The notes under the pieces: model-generated
The model's database searches: none
Told to the model about the DNA's origin: nothing
The model's input: only the letters and a program-made list of their open reading frames with translations
Position numbers and translations under genes: made by a program
NCBI GenBank assembly: GCA_002070645.1
Contig: MWDQ01000052.1
Location: forward strand, 1-36,019
Length of the DNA stretch: 36,019 nt
From: a candidate division TA06 bacterium ADurb.Bin131
GTDB taxonomy: Bacteria > Ratteibacteria > UBA8468 > B48-G9 > DTJG01
Direction: 5' to 3'
Shown here: positions 7,568 through 15,913 of the stretch, piece after piece
How the letters are laid out: each line of letters opens with the position of its first letter
How positions within the stretch are numbered: position 1 is the stretch's first letter

Positions 7568-9322
7568 TTATATCTCCTTTTTTCTGTGATAGACAAACCC
7601 CACTATAATCAATATTGCTCCTGTGACAATTGATACAATAATACGATATACCTTTCCTGCTGAAAATAAATCCAGAAACATAACCTTAAGTATTGAAAGT
7701 CCGAGAAATATAAGAGCAAAATAACGCGCCATTTTTACTTTGAATATCATCCCTATGGACAAAAGAATTCCTGCATATAATGCCCATGAAATGCTTAATA
7801 TCATTTGTTCAATATATCTACTTCTTATAATACTTCTACAGGCATCATGAACCTCTATTGTTAGAATAATAAAGATTAGAATATTGGCAATACCCGCCAA
7901 CAATCCGGGAAATCTCTTTTCTTTTTCAGGAAGAATATTCATCCGTTTCATTGAAAGCGCTGATGAGAGGAATAAACAAATAACAATACACATACCTGTA
8001 ATGAATCTTTCATTGAACAGTGTATATATTGTCCATTGGGGATGTGTATCAAATCCAAGAAATCTGCATATTGAAAGAATAAAAACTATGTATCCAAAGA
8101 TTCTCATAAATGTTGATGGAATCCTTAAACCAAGCCAGAATATAAGTAGCGCCTCACATATCCAGGATATTGTTATATATGTATTTTTCAGGTATAAGGG
8201 GAAGGCAATCGTCAATAGTATAAGAGATGCACCCAATAGAAGCAGGATGATGTTTTCATCCCTGTATTCCTTTTTTCTATAAACAAAAACCGCAAACGTC
8301 AGTATAAAGGCAAGAATAACTGCAGAGATACCTTTTAAGTCAGGCGCTATAGAATTAACAAGGTAGAATACAAATCCTGAATATGCAAAGATATTAACAA
8401 CAGTCAAGAAAAAATCCAGAGGTTTTACACTATGGCGTGAACCTGACCTTGAAAGAATAAAAACAAGATAAACAAAAAAGAAAATAGATATGCAGGAAAT
8501 AACCCCAGCAAAAAATTGTGCATTATAAAAGTCATATATCCAGAAATAAAAAAGTCCATAAGTAAAAAGCATTGCAAAAACAGGTAGAATCCTCCATGGC
8601 TTGAATATGTTTATTGTTAAAAATCCTGCATTCAGCAAAAGCAGGTATGATGATAGGCCGAAAAAAGCAGTAAGCATTGAAATTTCAGGTCCTCCAAGTA
8701 TGCAGGGGGTAAGAAAACCTCCAATAAGCGCAATAAATGCAAGAAATATACTATCATAAGCAAGGGTTAAAACTACACACAGAGCAGTTATAAGAATCAT
8801 CATAAAAAAAGATATGGAATATGGAATAATATGATAAAAATTGTTGGCAGTGAAAAAGGAAAGATAAAATATGACAATGCCTATTCCAAAAAGACCGAGG
8901 GAAAATTGCCTATATTTATTAATTAACCGATTCCCTGCATACATAAACAAAGTCCCAGAAACAATTCCTATGATAATCCTGATAACCTCATTGAACCATT
9001 TATTTTCAAATGCATACTTCAAAAACAATGCGACACCAACCAGAAATATAAATATTCCTATCCAGTAGAAATATTTTCTTCCGAGTTCAATCTCCCAGTT
9101 TACAGGATGTTTTTCCTGTAGAACATCTGTCTTTGCTGGCTCTTGATTCTCTAAAGTCCCTACAACAGATTCAATTGTTTTTTGCCTAATAATTGGTTCT
9201 TTTTCAATAACCTTTTCAATATTATCAATTCGTCTACGCAATCTTGTGATATCAACAAGAAGAACAATAGGAAGAATCAAAACATAGAATACTATCAGAA
9301 TTCCTAAAAGAAACCCTCCCAT
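7568..9322 (-). CDS. DUF2339-family polytopic membrane protein
   Basis: A 584-residue protein with a short N-terminal helix, a charged segment (about 25-75, RLRRRIDNIEKVI, coiled-coil-like), then roughly 15 or more hydrophobic helices to the C-terminus. The architecture and the adjacent DUF3999 gene (three-base gap) identify the DUF2339 family of unknown function. GGAGGT just before the ATG on the minus strand supports the start. It lies 12 bases downstream of the purine permease gene, so both are probably co-transcribed. The two DUF proteins probably form an envelope complex; this is inferred from their conserved pairing. Confidence 0.78.
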   Translation of the reverse strand: MGGFLLGILIVFYVLILPIVLLVDITRLRRRIDNIEKVIEKEPIIRQKTIESVVGTLENQEPAKTDVLQEKHPVNWEIELGRKYFYWIGIFIFLVGVALFLKYAFENKWFNEVIRIIIGIVSGTLFMYAGNRLINKYRQFSLGLFGIGIVIFYLSFFTANNFYHIIPYSISFFMMILITALCVVLTLAYDSIFLAFIALIGGFLTPCILGGPEISMLTAFFGLSSYLLLLNAGFLTINIFKPWRILPVFAMLFTYGLFYFWIYDFYNAQFFAGVISCISIFFFVYLVFILSRSGSRHSVKPLDFFLTVVNIFAYSGFVFYLVNSIAPDLKGISAVILAFILTFAVFVYRKKEYRDENIILLLLGASLILLTIAFPLYLKNTYITISWICEALLIFWLGLRIPSTFMRIFGYIVFILSICRFLGFDTHPQWTIYTLFNERFITGMCIVICLFLSSALSMKRMNILPEKEKRFPGLLAGIANILIFIILTIEVHDACRSIIRSRYIEQMILSISWALYAGILLSIGMIFKVKMARYFALIFLGLSILKVMFLDLFSAGKVYRIIVSIVTGAILIIVGFVYHRKKEI

Positions 9323-9334
9323 ATTTACCTCCGG

Positions 9335-10636
9335 TTATGTTTCAATAATAAAATATGCAGCAAAAATAATTGATGCCGCATACATCAGAGGATGAACCTT
9401 TTTGAATTCACCCTTTGCAATTTTCAGAATAACATATGTGATAAATCCATAACCAATTCCATGGGATATTGAATAGGTAAAAGGTATTGAAATAATGACA
9501 ATAAATGAAGGAATTGCGCTTTCAATTTCTTCAAAGTTTATCTGTGTTATGCTCTGCATCATTAAAAAACCAATAATAACAAGTGCGGGTGCAGTCGCCT
9601 GCGAACCAACAATAGAGGCAAAAGGTGCAATAAAAACGCTGATAAGAAATAAAACTCCAGCAACAATTGCTGTTATGCCGGTTCTTCCACCTTCCATAAT
9701 ACCTGCTGCTGATTCTATATATGATGTATTGGAACTTGCACCAAATAGTCCACCCAACATTGCACCAATTGCATCTATTCCAAGCACTGCCTTAATCTTT
9801 TCAATTTTCCCTTTCGAATCAACAAGATTTGCCTGATAACCAATAGCAGTAACAGTTCCCAGTGTATCAAAAAAATCAACGATGATAAAAGCAAAAAGAG
9901 ATGGGAAAAGGGATAATTTCAGCGCACCTTTTATATCAAGGGCTCCTATTGCACTGAAATCAGGCATGTTAATTTTTGTTGGTAATGTAGAAATTCCTGC
10001 CAGAAGTGAAAGTACTGTTGTAATCAAAATCCCGAGTAAGATTGCACCTTTTATTCTTAACACTACGAAAATCGCAGTGATAAGTATTCCGGATGCAGAA
10101 ATAATTGTTGAAATATTTGAAAAATTACCAGGAGAAGGCAAAAGGATATTTTTATCCACAACCACAATCCCTGAATGCAAAAGCCCGATAAGCGAAAGAA
10201 ACATTCCAATCCCAACTGCTATTGCGTGTCTCAATGATACAGGTATAGCATTCATAATTGCTTCACGCATACCCACCAACACCAGTATAAAAACAACAAT
10301 GCCATCAAGAAAAACAAGACCCATTCCAACCTGCCAGGTTACACCTTGTCCTATAACAATATTATAGGTAAGTACACTGTTTAACCCCATCCCTGCTGCA
10401 AGAGCAACAGGAAAATTTGCAACTGCTCCCATAAGTATTGAAGAAATTCCTGCAGCAAGTGCAGTTCCAACAACACACGCATTAAAGGGAACTCCAGCAT
10501 CTTTCAAGATAATTGCATTCACAAAAAGGATATAAGCCATAGTAAGGTAAACAGTAAAGCCTGCTCTTATTTCTGTGGCCCAGTTGGTTTTTCGCTTTTG
10601 AAACTCAAAATATCTCTCAATCTTCTCGAGAGTCAT
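9335..10636 (-). CDS. NCS2/AzgA-type purine (guanine/hypoxanthine/adenine) permease
   Basis: A 433-residue inner-membrane transporter with about 12-14 helices. Hallmarks of the AzgA-like branch are the N-terminal TNWATEIRAGFTVYLTMAY, the loop FPVALAAGMGLN, the substrate-site region DFFDTLGTVTAIG, and SSNTSYIESAAGI. The family imports nucleobases with protons. The ATG overlaps the stop of the upstream acetyltransferase gene (ATGA), indicating translational coupling. No purine riboswitch-like fold was recognised upstream of the operon. The family is secure; which base is imported is not. Confidence 0.92.
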   Translation of the reverse strand: MTLEKIERYFEFQKRKTNWATEIRAGFTVYLTMAYILFVNAIILKDAGVPFNACVVGTALAAGISSILMGAVANFPVALAAGMGLNSVLTYNIVIGQGVTWQVGMGLVFLDGIVVFILVLVGMREAIMNAIPVSLRHAIAVGIGMFLSLIGLLHSGIVVVDKNILLPSPGNFSNISTIISASGILITAIFVVLRIKGAILLGILITTVLSLLAGISTLPTKINMPDFSAIGALDIKGALKLSLFPSLFAFIIVDFFDTLGTVTAIGYQANLVDSKGKIEKIKAVLGIDAIGAMLGGLFGASSNTSYIESAAGIMEGGRTGITAIVAGVLFLISVFIAPFASIVGSQATAPALVIIGFLMMQSITQINFEEIESAIPSFIVIISIPFTYSISHGIGYGFITYVILKIAKGEFKKVHPLMYAASIIFAAYFIIET

Positions 10637-11646
10637 TTTGTCTTTTTTCTTGCAGTAATTGGATATTCGTATACAACGAGGTCGAGGATTCCTTCTTTTG
10701 ATTCAATCTTTATGGTTTCATTTGTTTGTACACAGCCCATCTTCACAAGAAATTCATTTTTCTTTGCGTCTGCCCTGTCTGCTACCATATGGATATGGCA
10801 GGCGCCATTGTTAATTGCAAATCTTATTGTTTTTCTGTATAAACCTGAAAGCACAGATGTATTGTTGATAGAACAAAATCCATCAACCTGGGCAGTTTTT
10901 TCTTCCTGAAATCTTACACTCGAAATTCCAGAGACGAATTTATTGCTAACAGCAACAAACCATGTGCCATCGCTACAGATCCTTTCATATCTCGGATACA
11001 GACCCATACATGATTTCTGAACAAACCACCTTGTTGAAAAAATGCCAGTGTTATAATCAAGAATAATTTCGTCGTGAGGAAAAATTATCGGGGGTATTAT
11101 CTGTAATCTAAAACCTGGGCTACCGCTGACAATTTTGATATTATTGGATTTTATCTGCTTTCTATAATAGCGAAAAAAATCTTCAGGGGATTTTAATCCT
11201 GTGATTCTCATCATTACCTTTGTTCCAGGAACAAACCTCCATCCGAGTGAATTATAAAGCCGTGCTGCAACTGGGTTTGATGTTCCGAGAAAAAGCCATT
11301 CTCCATTTTTCCCCTCAAACTCCTCAATTGCCATTGAACAAAGATTTCTCGCAAGTCCTTTTGACCTGTATTGTTTATCTGTGGCAACTTCTCCAATACC
11401 TCCAATTCTTTTATCAAATCTACTTATTGTAAGGTGAGATGTTGCTATGATTTTTTCTTTGTGCTGGGCAAGGAAAACAATGTCTCTATTGTATTTTTTC
11501 TCTTTTCCAAGAAGCACAGGTCTTATATTCTGGTTTGATAGATAATCCTGCCCAAAAATCTCTGTCCACATTCCCAGTAAATCGTCGACCAGTTTCTCTG
11601 GTAGTGGAGATTCTACCTTAGAAAATATAAAATTTTCCTGTATCAT
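10633..11646 (-). CDS. GNAT-family N-acetyltransferase, two-domain
   Basis: A 337-residue protein. The N-terminal half is a GNAT domain: GEVATDKQYRSKGLARNL contains the acetyl-CoA pyrophosphate-binding Q-x-x-R-x-K-G-x-A (92-100), followed by NPVAARLYNSLGW (124-136). The C-terminal half (about 200-320) ends with a second GNAT-like segment, LSGLYRKTIRFAINNGACH and KMGCVQTN, without a clear CoA loop; it probably packs as a degenerate second domain. The acceptor is unknown. It is the first gene of the four-gene minus-strand operon with the purine permease, DUF2339 and DUF3999. Confidence 0.83.
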   Translation of the reverse strand: MIQENFIFSKVESPLPEKLVDDLLGMWTEIFGQDYLSNQNIRPVLLGKEKKYNRDIVFLAQHKEKIIATSHLTISRFDKRIGGIGEVATDKQYRSKGLARNLCSMAIEEFEGKNGEWLFLGTSNPVAARLYNSLGWRFVPGTKVMMRITGLKSPEDFFRYYRKQIKSNNIKIVSGSPGFRLQIIPPIIFPHDEIILDYNTGIFSTRWFVQKSCMGLYPRYERICSDGTWFVAVSNKFVSGISSVRFQEEKTAQVDGFCSINNTSVLSGLYRKTIRFAINNGACHIHMVADRADAKKNEFLVKMGCVQTNETIKIESKEGILDLVVYEYPITARKKTK

Positions 11647-11823
11647 ACAGAGTTATTATTACATACTTTATAATCTCTATGCAAATTTAATACAGACAAA
11701 ATAAATCAATTGATACTCCAGAAAAGCGAAAATCTGATAACAATTCAGGTCTCGATGAAGTTCTTCTCCTGTTTCGCTTCATAAATTTTTTTATACATAT
11801 TACAAAATAATTTATTGCCTGTA

Positions 11824-11867
11824 TTACATATAAACTTTTTTGATATTGATTCGTCTATTATATGTAA
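11824..11867. repeat. Inverted repeat with 10-bp perfect arms
   Basis: TTACATATAA (11824-11833) and TTATATGTAA (11858-11867) are exact reverse complements separated by 24 bases. It could be an operator, a decayed element end or a weak hairpin. Confidence 0.6.
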
Positions 11868-11894
11868 GTCAAAGAAGTGGTTCCTCCATTCCCA

Positions 11895-11938
11895 GGGGTT
11901 CTGACAACGCAAAAACGTTAAGCGACTGTCAGAACCCC
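11895..11938. repeat. Strong 44-base hairpin with 12-bp perfect stem
   Basis: GGGGTTCTGACA (11895-11906) and TGTCAGAACCCC (11927-11938) are exact reverse complements, with an inner CGC/GCG pair (11908-11910, 11922-11924) around an A-rich loop. GC content is much higher than its surroundings. No T-run follows on either strand, so a rho-independent terminator is unlikely. A mobile palindrome or a relic of a transposon end fits better, but this is inference. Confidence 0.72.
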
Positions 11939-12078
11939 AACCCTTTTATGCAGATAAAAATATTATCTATTGTGCTATCCATCCTTTTATTTTTTTGTCC
12001 CCTTATTCCTAAACGTTTCTGTCCTTTTATCATCGACCTTCTAAAAATGCGTATTATTATTCACACCACCGAATTGTA

Positions 12079-12107
12079 TTTACATTATTGATTTTTTCTG
12101 GTATTAT
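12079..12107 (+). promoter_or_regulatory. Promoter of 6S RNA-tRNA-Tyr unit
   Basis: TTTACA (12079-12084), a 17-base spacer, then extended -10 TGGTATTAT (12099-12107). Predicted start about 12114, the first base of the 6S closing stem region. Confidence 0.75.
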
Positions 12108-12113
12108 ACTTTT

Positions 12114-12281
12114 GCCTGTCCCGTGCGTGGACGGAAGGTGAAAACTTTGAGCCAACACTAATAAAAAGGGAGCCAAGTCTGACATACAAGACAGGCCAGG
12201 GTACCGGCGGTCGCGGTGTTCAGGGAGGCGCCCACCTTTAATACGGGCCTCAAAAGTTGTGCCGTCTACGGCGGGACGGGT
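12114..12281 (+). ncRNA. ssrS: 6S RNA
   Basis: About 168 bases, GC-rich against its surroundings. A 9-bp terminal stem pairs CCTGTCCCG (12115-12123) with CGGGACGGG (12272-12280), with one G-T wobble. Inside, ACTTTGAGCC on the 5' side can pair with GGCCTCAAAAGT-like sequence on the 3' side. The segments GGGAGCCAAG, GGTACCGGCGGTC and CAGGGAGGCGCCCACC resemble conserved parts of bacterial 6S RNAs as I recall them. The RNA mimics an open promoter and sequesters the housekeeping RNA polymerase. The promoter places the 5' end at the stem. tRNA-Tyr starts only about 12 bases after the stem, so a joint precursor is likely. Exact ends are estimates. A covariance search with Rfam RF00013 would settle the identity. 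Confidence 0.78.
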
Positions 12282-12292
12282 GAGATTATTCT

Positions 12293-12374
12293 GGGTAGGT
12301 GGCCGAGTGGAAATGGCAGCAGACTGTAAATCTGCCGGCGTTTGCCTACGGAGGTTCAAATCCTCCCCTGCCCA
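12293..12374 (+). tRNA. tRNA-Tyr (anticodon GTA)
   Basis: Class II cloverleaf with a long variable arm. Acceptor GGGTAGG (12293-12299) pairs with CCTGCCC (12367-12373, one wobble). Anticodon stem GCAGA/TCTGC surrounds CTGTAAA, giving anticodon GTA at 12326-12328. T-stem GGAGG/CCTCC surrounds TTCAAAT. Discriminator A12374; CCA is not encoded. It directly follows the 6S RNA. Confidence 0.96.
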
Positions 12375-12497
12375 CAAATTCTTATAAACTTCTTATTTAT
12401 TCAACTTCATTGACTGAAAAAGCATAAAATAGCAAAAATTCCTTCCCTGAGTTTATGATTTCTCTCAGCATGGAGAGATACAATAAGGAAGAAAACA

Positions 12498-13520
12498 ATG
12501 CGAGCAATGATAATTGAAAGAGTAGTGGATGTTTCAAAAGAAGAACCTCTAAAGCCCATTGATATCCCTGTACCAAAACCAGAAGAAAACCAGGTTCTTA
12601 TTAAGATTTCTGCCTGCGGGGTATGCAGAACAGATCTTGATGAAATAGAAGGGAGAACCCCTCCTGCAGTATATCCTGTAATTTTAGGTCATCAGGTAAT
12701 AGGAGAAATTGTCGATAGCGGAGAAAAAGCACACAATTTCAAGAAAGGAGATAGGGTAGGTATTGGCTGGATTTTTAAGTCATGTGGAGTTTGCGAGTAT
12801 TGTGCTTCTGGAAATGAAAACCTCTGTGATTTTTTTGTTGCAACAGGCAGGGATGTTAATGGTGGTTATGCAGAGTATATCGTTGCATATGAGGATTTTG
12901 TTTTCAAAATTCCTGATAGTTTTTCAGATATTGATGCAGCACCTCTTTTATGTGCTGGCTCTATTGGCTGGCGATCAATAAGGTTGTCAGGCCTTAAAAA
13001 TGGATATACTGTTGGTCTTTATGGTTTTGGAGCATCAGGACATATTGTTATTCAGATTATCCGCTATCTGTATCCTGATACCAGAGTTTTTGTATTTACC
13101 CGTTCAGAAAAAGAGCAGGAACTTGCATGTGAACTCGGAGCATCCTGGGCTGGAAGAATAACTGATAACCCACCTGTTTTTCTCAATGTTGCCATTGATA
13201 CAACACCTGCATGGCTTCCTGTTGTTTCTGCCCTCAAAAGTTTGAGAAAAGGTGGACGACTTATTATAAATGCAATCAGGAAAGAATCATCAGACAGGGA
13301 TGTTTTTCATTATATTCAGTATGAGGAACATTTATGGCTTGAGAAAGAAATCAAGTCAGTTGCAAATGTCAGTCGTAGAGACATTGCAGAATTCTTGCAG
13401 ATTGCGTCAAAAATTTCTATAAAACCCGAAATTACAACATACCATCTTTTAGAGGCAAATGCTGCTATACTTGATATAAAATCAGGAAAAAAGCCAGGTG
13501 CAAAGGTTCTTATTCCATAA
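12498..13520 (+). CDS. Zinc-dependent alcohol dehydrogenase (CAD2/AdhA type)
   Basis: A 340-residue medium-chain dehydrogenase, NAD(P)-dependent. Catalytic zinc site: Cys43 in CGVCRTDLDEIEG and His65 in LGHQ. The usual Glu after the His is Gln, which some AdhA-type enzymes also show. Structural zinc: Cys96, Cys99, Cys102, Cys110 in SCGVCEYCASGNENLC. Rossmann dinucleotide loop GLYGFGASGH. SVANVSRRD near the C-terminus is characteristic of the CAD2-like branch. The substrate is probably a primary alcohol or aldehyde. AAGGAAG (about 12486-12492) precedes the ATG at normal spacing. It stands alone after tRNA-Tyr, with a transposase remnant downstream. Confidence 0.9.
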   Translation: MRAMIIERVVDVSKEEPLKPIDIPVPKPEENQVLIKISACGVCRTDLDEIEGRTPPAVYPVILGHQVIGEIVDSGEKAHNFKKGDRVGIGWIFKSCGVCEYCASGNENLCDFFVATGRDVNGGYAEYIVAYEDFVFKIPDSFSDIDAAPLLCAGSIGWRSIRLSGLKNGYTVGLYGFGASGHIVIQIIRYLYPDTRVFVFTRSEKEQELACELGASWAGRITDNPPVFLNVAIDTTPAWLPVVSALKSLRKGGRLIINAIRKESSDRDVFHYIQYEEHLWLEKEIKSVANVSRRDIAEFLQIASKISIKPEITTYHLLEANAAILDIKSGKKPGAKVLIP

Positions 13521-13712
13521 TCAACAGAGGAACCCAAATAAAAAAGCCAATTCACATTTTTCAATGTCGGGGACATAATAAATGCAGGATTGTGGGGTGC
13601 TATGGACAGATCTTTGAAAAGTAGGAAACGAGGGTTAGGAAGGAGCAGGAAAGAAGAGGAGAGACAGAGGTTTCCTACTGGGAATAAAGAGGTAAAGAAT
13701 CCGGGGTAATCT
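13521..13712. repeat. Spacer with inverted repeat, possible IS end
   Basis: AGTAGGAAAC (13620-13629) and GTTTCCTACT (13670-13679) are exact reverse complements around a purine-rich loop. They lie just beyond the 3' end of the transposase remnant, so they may be the terminal structure of the same insertion sequence. No gene is seen here. Confidence 0.5.
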
Positions 13713-14036
13713 TTAAGCCAGATATGTAGCGATGTGCAGGATTTTAGCCCACTTATTCTGAATAGTTGGTATATTTTTTAGTTCATCAAGGGGACAGGGG
13801 ACATCGTAATTAAGTGCCTTATGTGGTTTGAGAAAGTTGTAATGAGTAGCGAAGAGTGCAACGAGAGAAACGAGGTTGTTTGGTTCTTTGAACCCACAGG
13901 CGGCTTTTGTGTGAAAGCGGTAGGTACGATTTAACCGTTCAATCATTTGTTTAATTTGTTGAGCACAATGATAAGAAATAATTTCGTGGCAGAAAAGTGA
14001 AAATAAAGGAGAAATATGCAAAATTAACATAAACAA
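13713..14036 (-). pseudogene. Transposase C-terminal fragment (DDE integrase type)
   Basis: Only the last part of a transposase survives. From about base 13967 down to the stop, the frame reads IERLNRTYRFHTKAACGF..., then LFATHYNFLKPHKALNY and DELKNIPTIQNKWAKIL. This is the typical end of DDE/integrase-core transposases, with the E of the DDE triad presumably in IERLNR. The roughly 25 residues encoded upstream do not look like transposase, and the catalytic Asp region is missing, so the element is dead. Nothing further is recognisable up to 14201. Confidence 0.75.
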
Positions 14037-14201
14037 CTTTCAAGTCCTTAATTTTACATTTTTCACTTTGTATTCTCAGTGTCCCTTTTACTCTTTTTTT
14101 CAAAAATCAGGAATAATTCTTTTTTATATTCTGTACCTTTGTTTCCACAACATTAAGAATTCCCAACTCAGTTAAAATAAATTTTACATTATTATCAAAG
14201 A
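14037..14201. other. Spacer upstream of UroD-like gene
   Basis: AT-rich with no coding frame seen. TATTAT at 14190-14195 lies seven bases before the ATG at 14202 and could act as a -10, but no -35 is clear. Confidence 0.4.
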
Positions 14202-15353
14202 ATGATAAATTCAAAATATAATGGTTTTAAAGGACTGATAGAAATGACAAGAAAACAATTGAATCTTGAAATTTTTGAAGGCACTGCAAAAAAAGTACTG
14301 TGGCAACCACGGCTTGAAACCTGGATATTATTCCATAGAGCAGAAGCAACACTGCCAGAGGGATTTTCTAATCTTACAGACCTTGAAATCTATGATAGAT
14401 TAGGCTGTTCTGTTAGATACGCAGCATCTGAAGGGATTATCTATTATTACACCACTTATGTTGAGTCATTTGAAAAAAAGCTTGATGAAAATCATACAGA
14501 ACTGATAACAAAAACTGAAAAGGGTACACTTAGAACAGTTTTTCAGATTGTGCCCGGTGGACTTGGTTATTCTGATAATAAAAGAATTGTGGAATTTCCT
14601 GTAAAAACAGTAGAAGACCTGAAAATACTTACACATCTAATGAGAAATTTTAATGCAGTTGCAATACCAGAGATTTTCAATCAGGCAGCAAACAGGGTTG
14701 GCAATAGAGCAGAGCCAACAATTTTTCTTCAGAGTTCAGGATTTACCGAACTCATAAAATTCCACGCTGGACTTTTAGGTACATACTATCTTTTGAACGA
14801 TTCTACTGCAGAGGTTGAAAAATATCTTGAAGCGTGTGATGAAAGAGATATAAGGGTTATTGATGAAGCACTTAAATTACCCTGTAGAATTTTCAATCTC
14901 GGAGACCATGCAACAAATGAATTCACTCCACCGCCGATCCTTAAAAAGTATCTTTTGCCGAGATGGAAGAAAATAAGCGGGAAAATGTCAGAAAACAATA
15001 GATTTGTTCACAGCCACTGGGATGGAAATGCAAGGTTGATTTTACCCTACCTGAAAGAATCAGGACTACACGCTGTTGAAGCACTAACTCCATCGCCAAT
15101 GTGCGATATGACACTTGAAGAAATCAAACAAGCAGTAAACAATAGTATTGTTGTTCTTGACCTTATTCCAGCAATTTTCTTTCTGCCTTCATATCCATTA
15201 AAAAATCTGCTCGAATTTACAGAAAAGGTAATAGAAATGTTTATACCCAGACTTATTCTCGGTGTTTCAGATGAGATTTCTTCAGCAGGAGAAATCTCAA
15301 GAATTGAAGCAATCTCAGAATTTATCGACAAAAAATACGGTCTTGCAGAATAA
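14202..15353 (+). CDS. Uroporphyrinogen decarboxylase-like (UroD/MtaA superfamily) protein
   Basis: A 383-residue TIM-barrel protein of the URO-D superfamily, which includes HemE and the corrinoid methyltransferases MtaA, MtbA and CmuA. Family features: an N-terminal region with LETWILFHRAEATLP, a central FLQSSGFTELIKFHAG segment, and HSHWDGN (about residue 269) in the position of the zinc/HxC motif of MtaA-type enzymes; the paired Cys is not obvious. It is not a HemE: the conserved PVWxMRQAGR start is absent and no heme genes are near. Two starts are possible: ATG 14202, with TATTAT just upstream, or ATG 14244, with AAAGGA in front and the more usual family start MTRKQL. Substrate unknown; methyl transfer or decarboxylation of a sugar-derived substrate are both speculative. 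Confidence 0.72.
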   Translation: MINSKYNGFKGLIEMTRKQLNLEIFEGTAKKVLWQPRLETWILFHRAEATLPEGFSNLTDLEIYDRLGCSVRYAASEGIIYYYTTYVESFEKKLDENHTELITKTEKGTLRTVFQIVPGGLGYSDNKRIVEFPVKTVEDLKILTHLMRNFNAVAIPEIFNQAANRVGNRAEPTIFLQSSGFTELIKFHAGLLGTYYLLNDSTAEVEKYLEACDERDIRVIDEALKLPCRIFNLGDHATNEFTPPPILKKYLLPRWKKISGKMSENNRFVHSHWDGNARLILPYLKESGLHAVEALTPSPMCDMTLEEIKQAVNNSIVVLDLIPAIFFLPSYPLKNLLEFTEKVIEMFIPRLILGVSDEISSAGEISRIEAISEFIDKKYGLAE

Positions 15354-15804
15354 AAAGATAAAATAATGAATCAAAGTGGAACAGAATTGACTTTACATCG
15401 CAAAATCCAAAATAAATTGAATTACTTTCTCATTCTCTTCAATTTTATAGAGGAATGTGCTGAAAAAATCTCGGTCCTGTACTTTTTATGACAACAGGGA
15501 CCAATTGCACTTAAGAACATCATTATATTTTTCTATTCGAGTTCCTCAAACTTTTAATTTCTATCCAACCATCGATAAAGGTATCTTTTGCAATCCTCAA
15601 GCAAAGTTTTTGTTGGGTACTTCTGATATCAAAACTCAGATTGTTCAACTATTTATAAAATAGAGGAAATGTAAGATGCTCATTTTAAAAATTCTAAACA
15701 GAGAATAAATTTACAATTGTATATTCATTATGTTAAAGGGAATTGATTTCGGTTGTGATTATTTTTTTTGAATTATCTGTTCTGTATTATAGTTTCTGGC
15801 TATC
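15354..15804. other. Gene-free stretch
   Basis: About 450 AT-rich bases. A 68-codon frame at 15457-15663 (+) has no recognisable family, no ribosome site and composition like the spacer, so it is not called. An imperfect hairpin pairs GGTCCTGT (15473-15480) with ACAGGGACC (15494-15502), with one bulge. Nothing else is seen. Confidence 0.45.
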
Positions 15805-15834
15805 TTGAAAACAGCCACAAGAAAATGGTAAAAT
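15805..15834 (+). promoter_or_regulatory. Promoter for the 52-residue protein gene
   Basis: TTGAAA (15805-15810), an 18-base spacer and extended -10 TGGTAAAAT (15826-15834). Predicted leader about 70 bases. Confidence 0.55.
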
Positions 15835-15913
15835 TAAACTGCCGTGTCAGGCAGATAGAAACAACCTCAACAAACGAAGTAAGAATAGATTTAATAGATT
15901 ATCAGGGAGGATT

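Larger units (their letters stand above)
11647..12078. other. Gene-free stretch with two perfect hairpins
   Basis: No credible coding frame on either strand. It separates the GNAT operon from the 6S RNA gene and holds the two inverted repeats annotated separately at 11824-11867 and 11895-11938. The rest is AT-rich with no other clear signal. Confidence 0.6.

Noticed and set aside
9882..10367. A 161-codon plus-strand frame
   Set aside because: It is antisense to the clear AzgA-type permease and has no protein family features.
10633..11700. Purine riboswitch controlling the AzgA-type permease
   Set aside because: The permease start overlaps the GNAT gene, and the sequence before the operon shows no three-way junction with the conserved purine-switch loops.
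11895..11938. Rho-independent terminator or integron attC site
   Set aside because: No T-run follows on either strand. There is no integrase or cassette array, and the attC core boxes are not convincing.
12057..12377. A 106-codon minus-strand frame opening MWAGEDLNLRRQTPADLQS
   Set aside because: It is the antisense of tRNA-Tyr and 6S RNA. Frames of this kind are a known false call opposite tRNA genes.
14202..15353. HemE (true uroporphyrinogen decarboxylase)
   Set aside because: The HemE N-terminal Arg-rich motif is absent and no heme genes are nearby; this applies to the other two paralogues as well.
15457..15663. A 68-codon plus-strand frame in the spacer
   Set aside because: No ribosome site, no promoter at useful distance and no recognisable motif.
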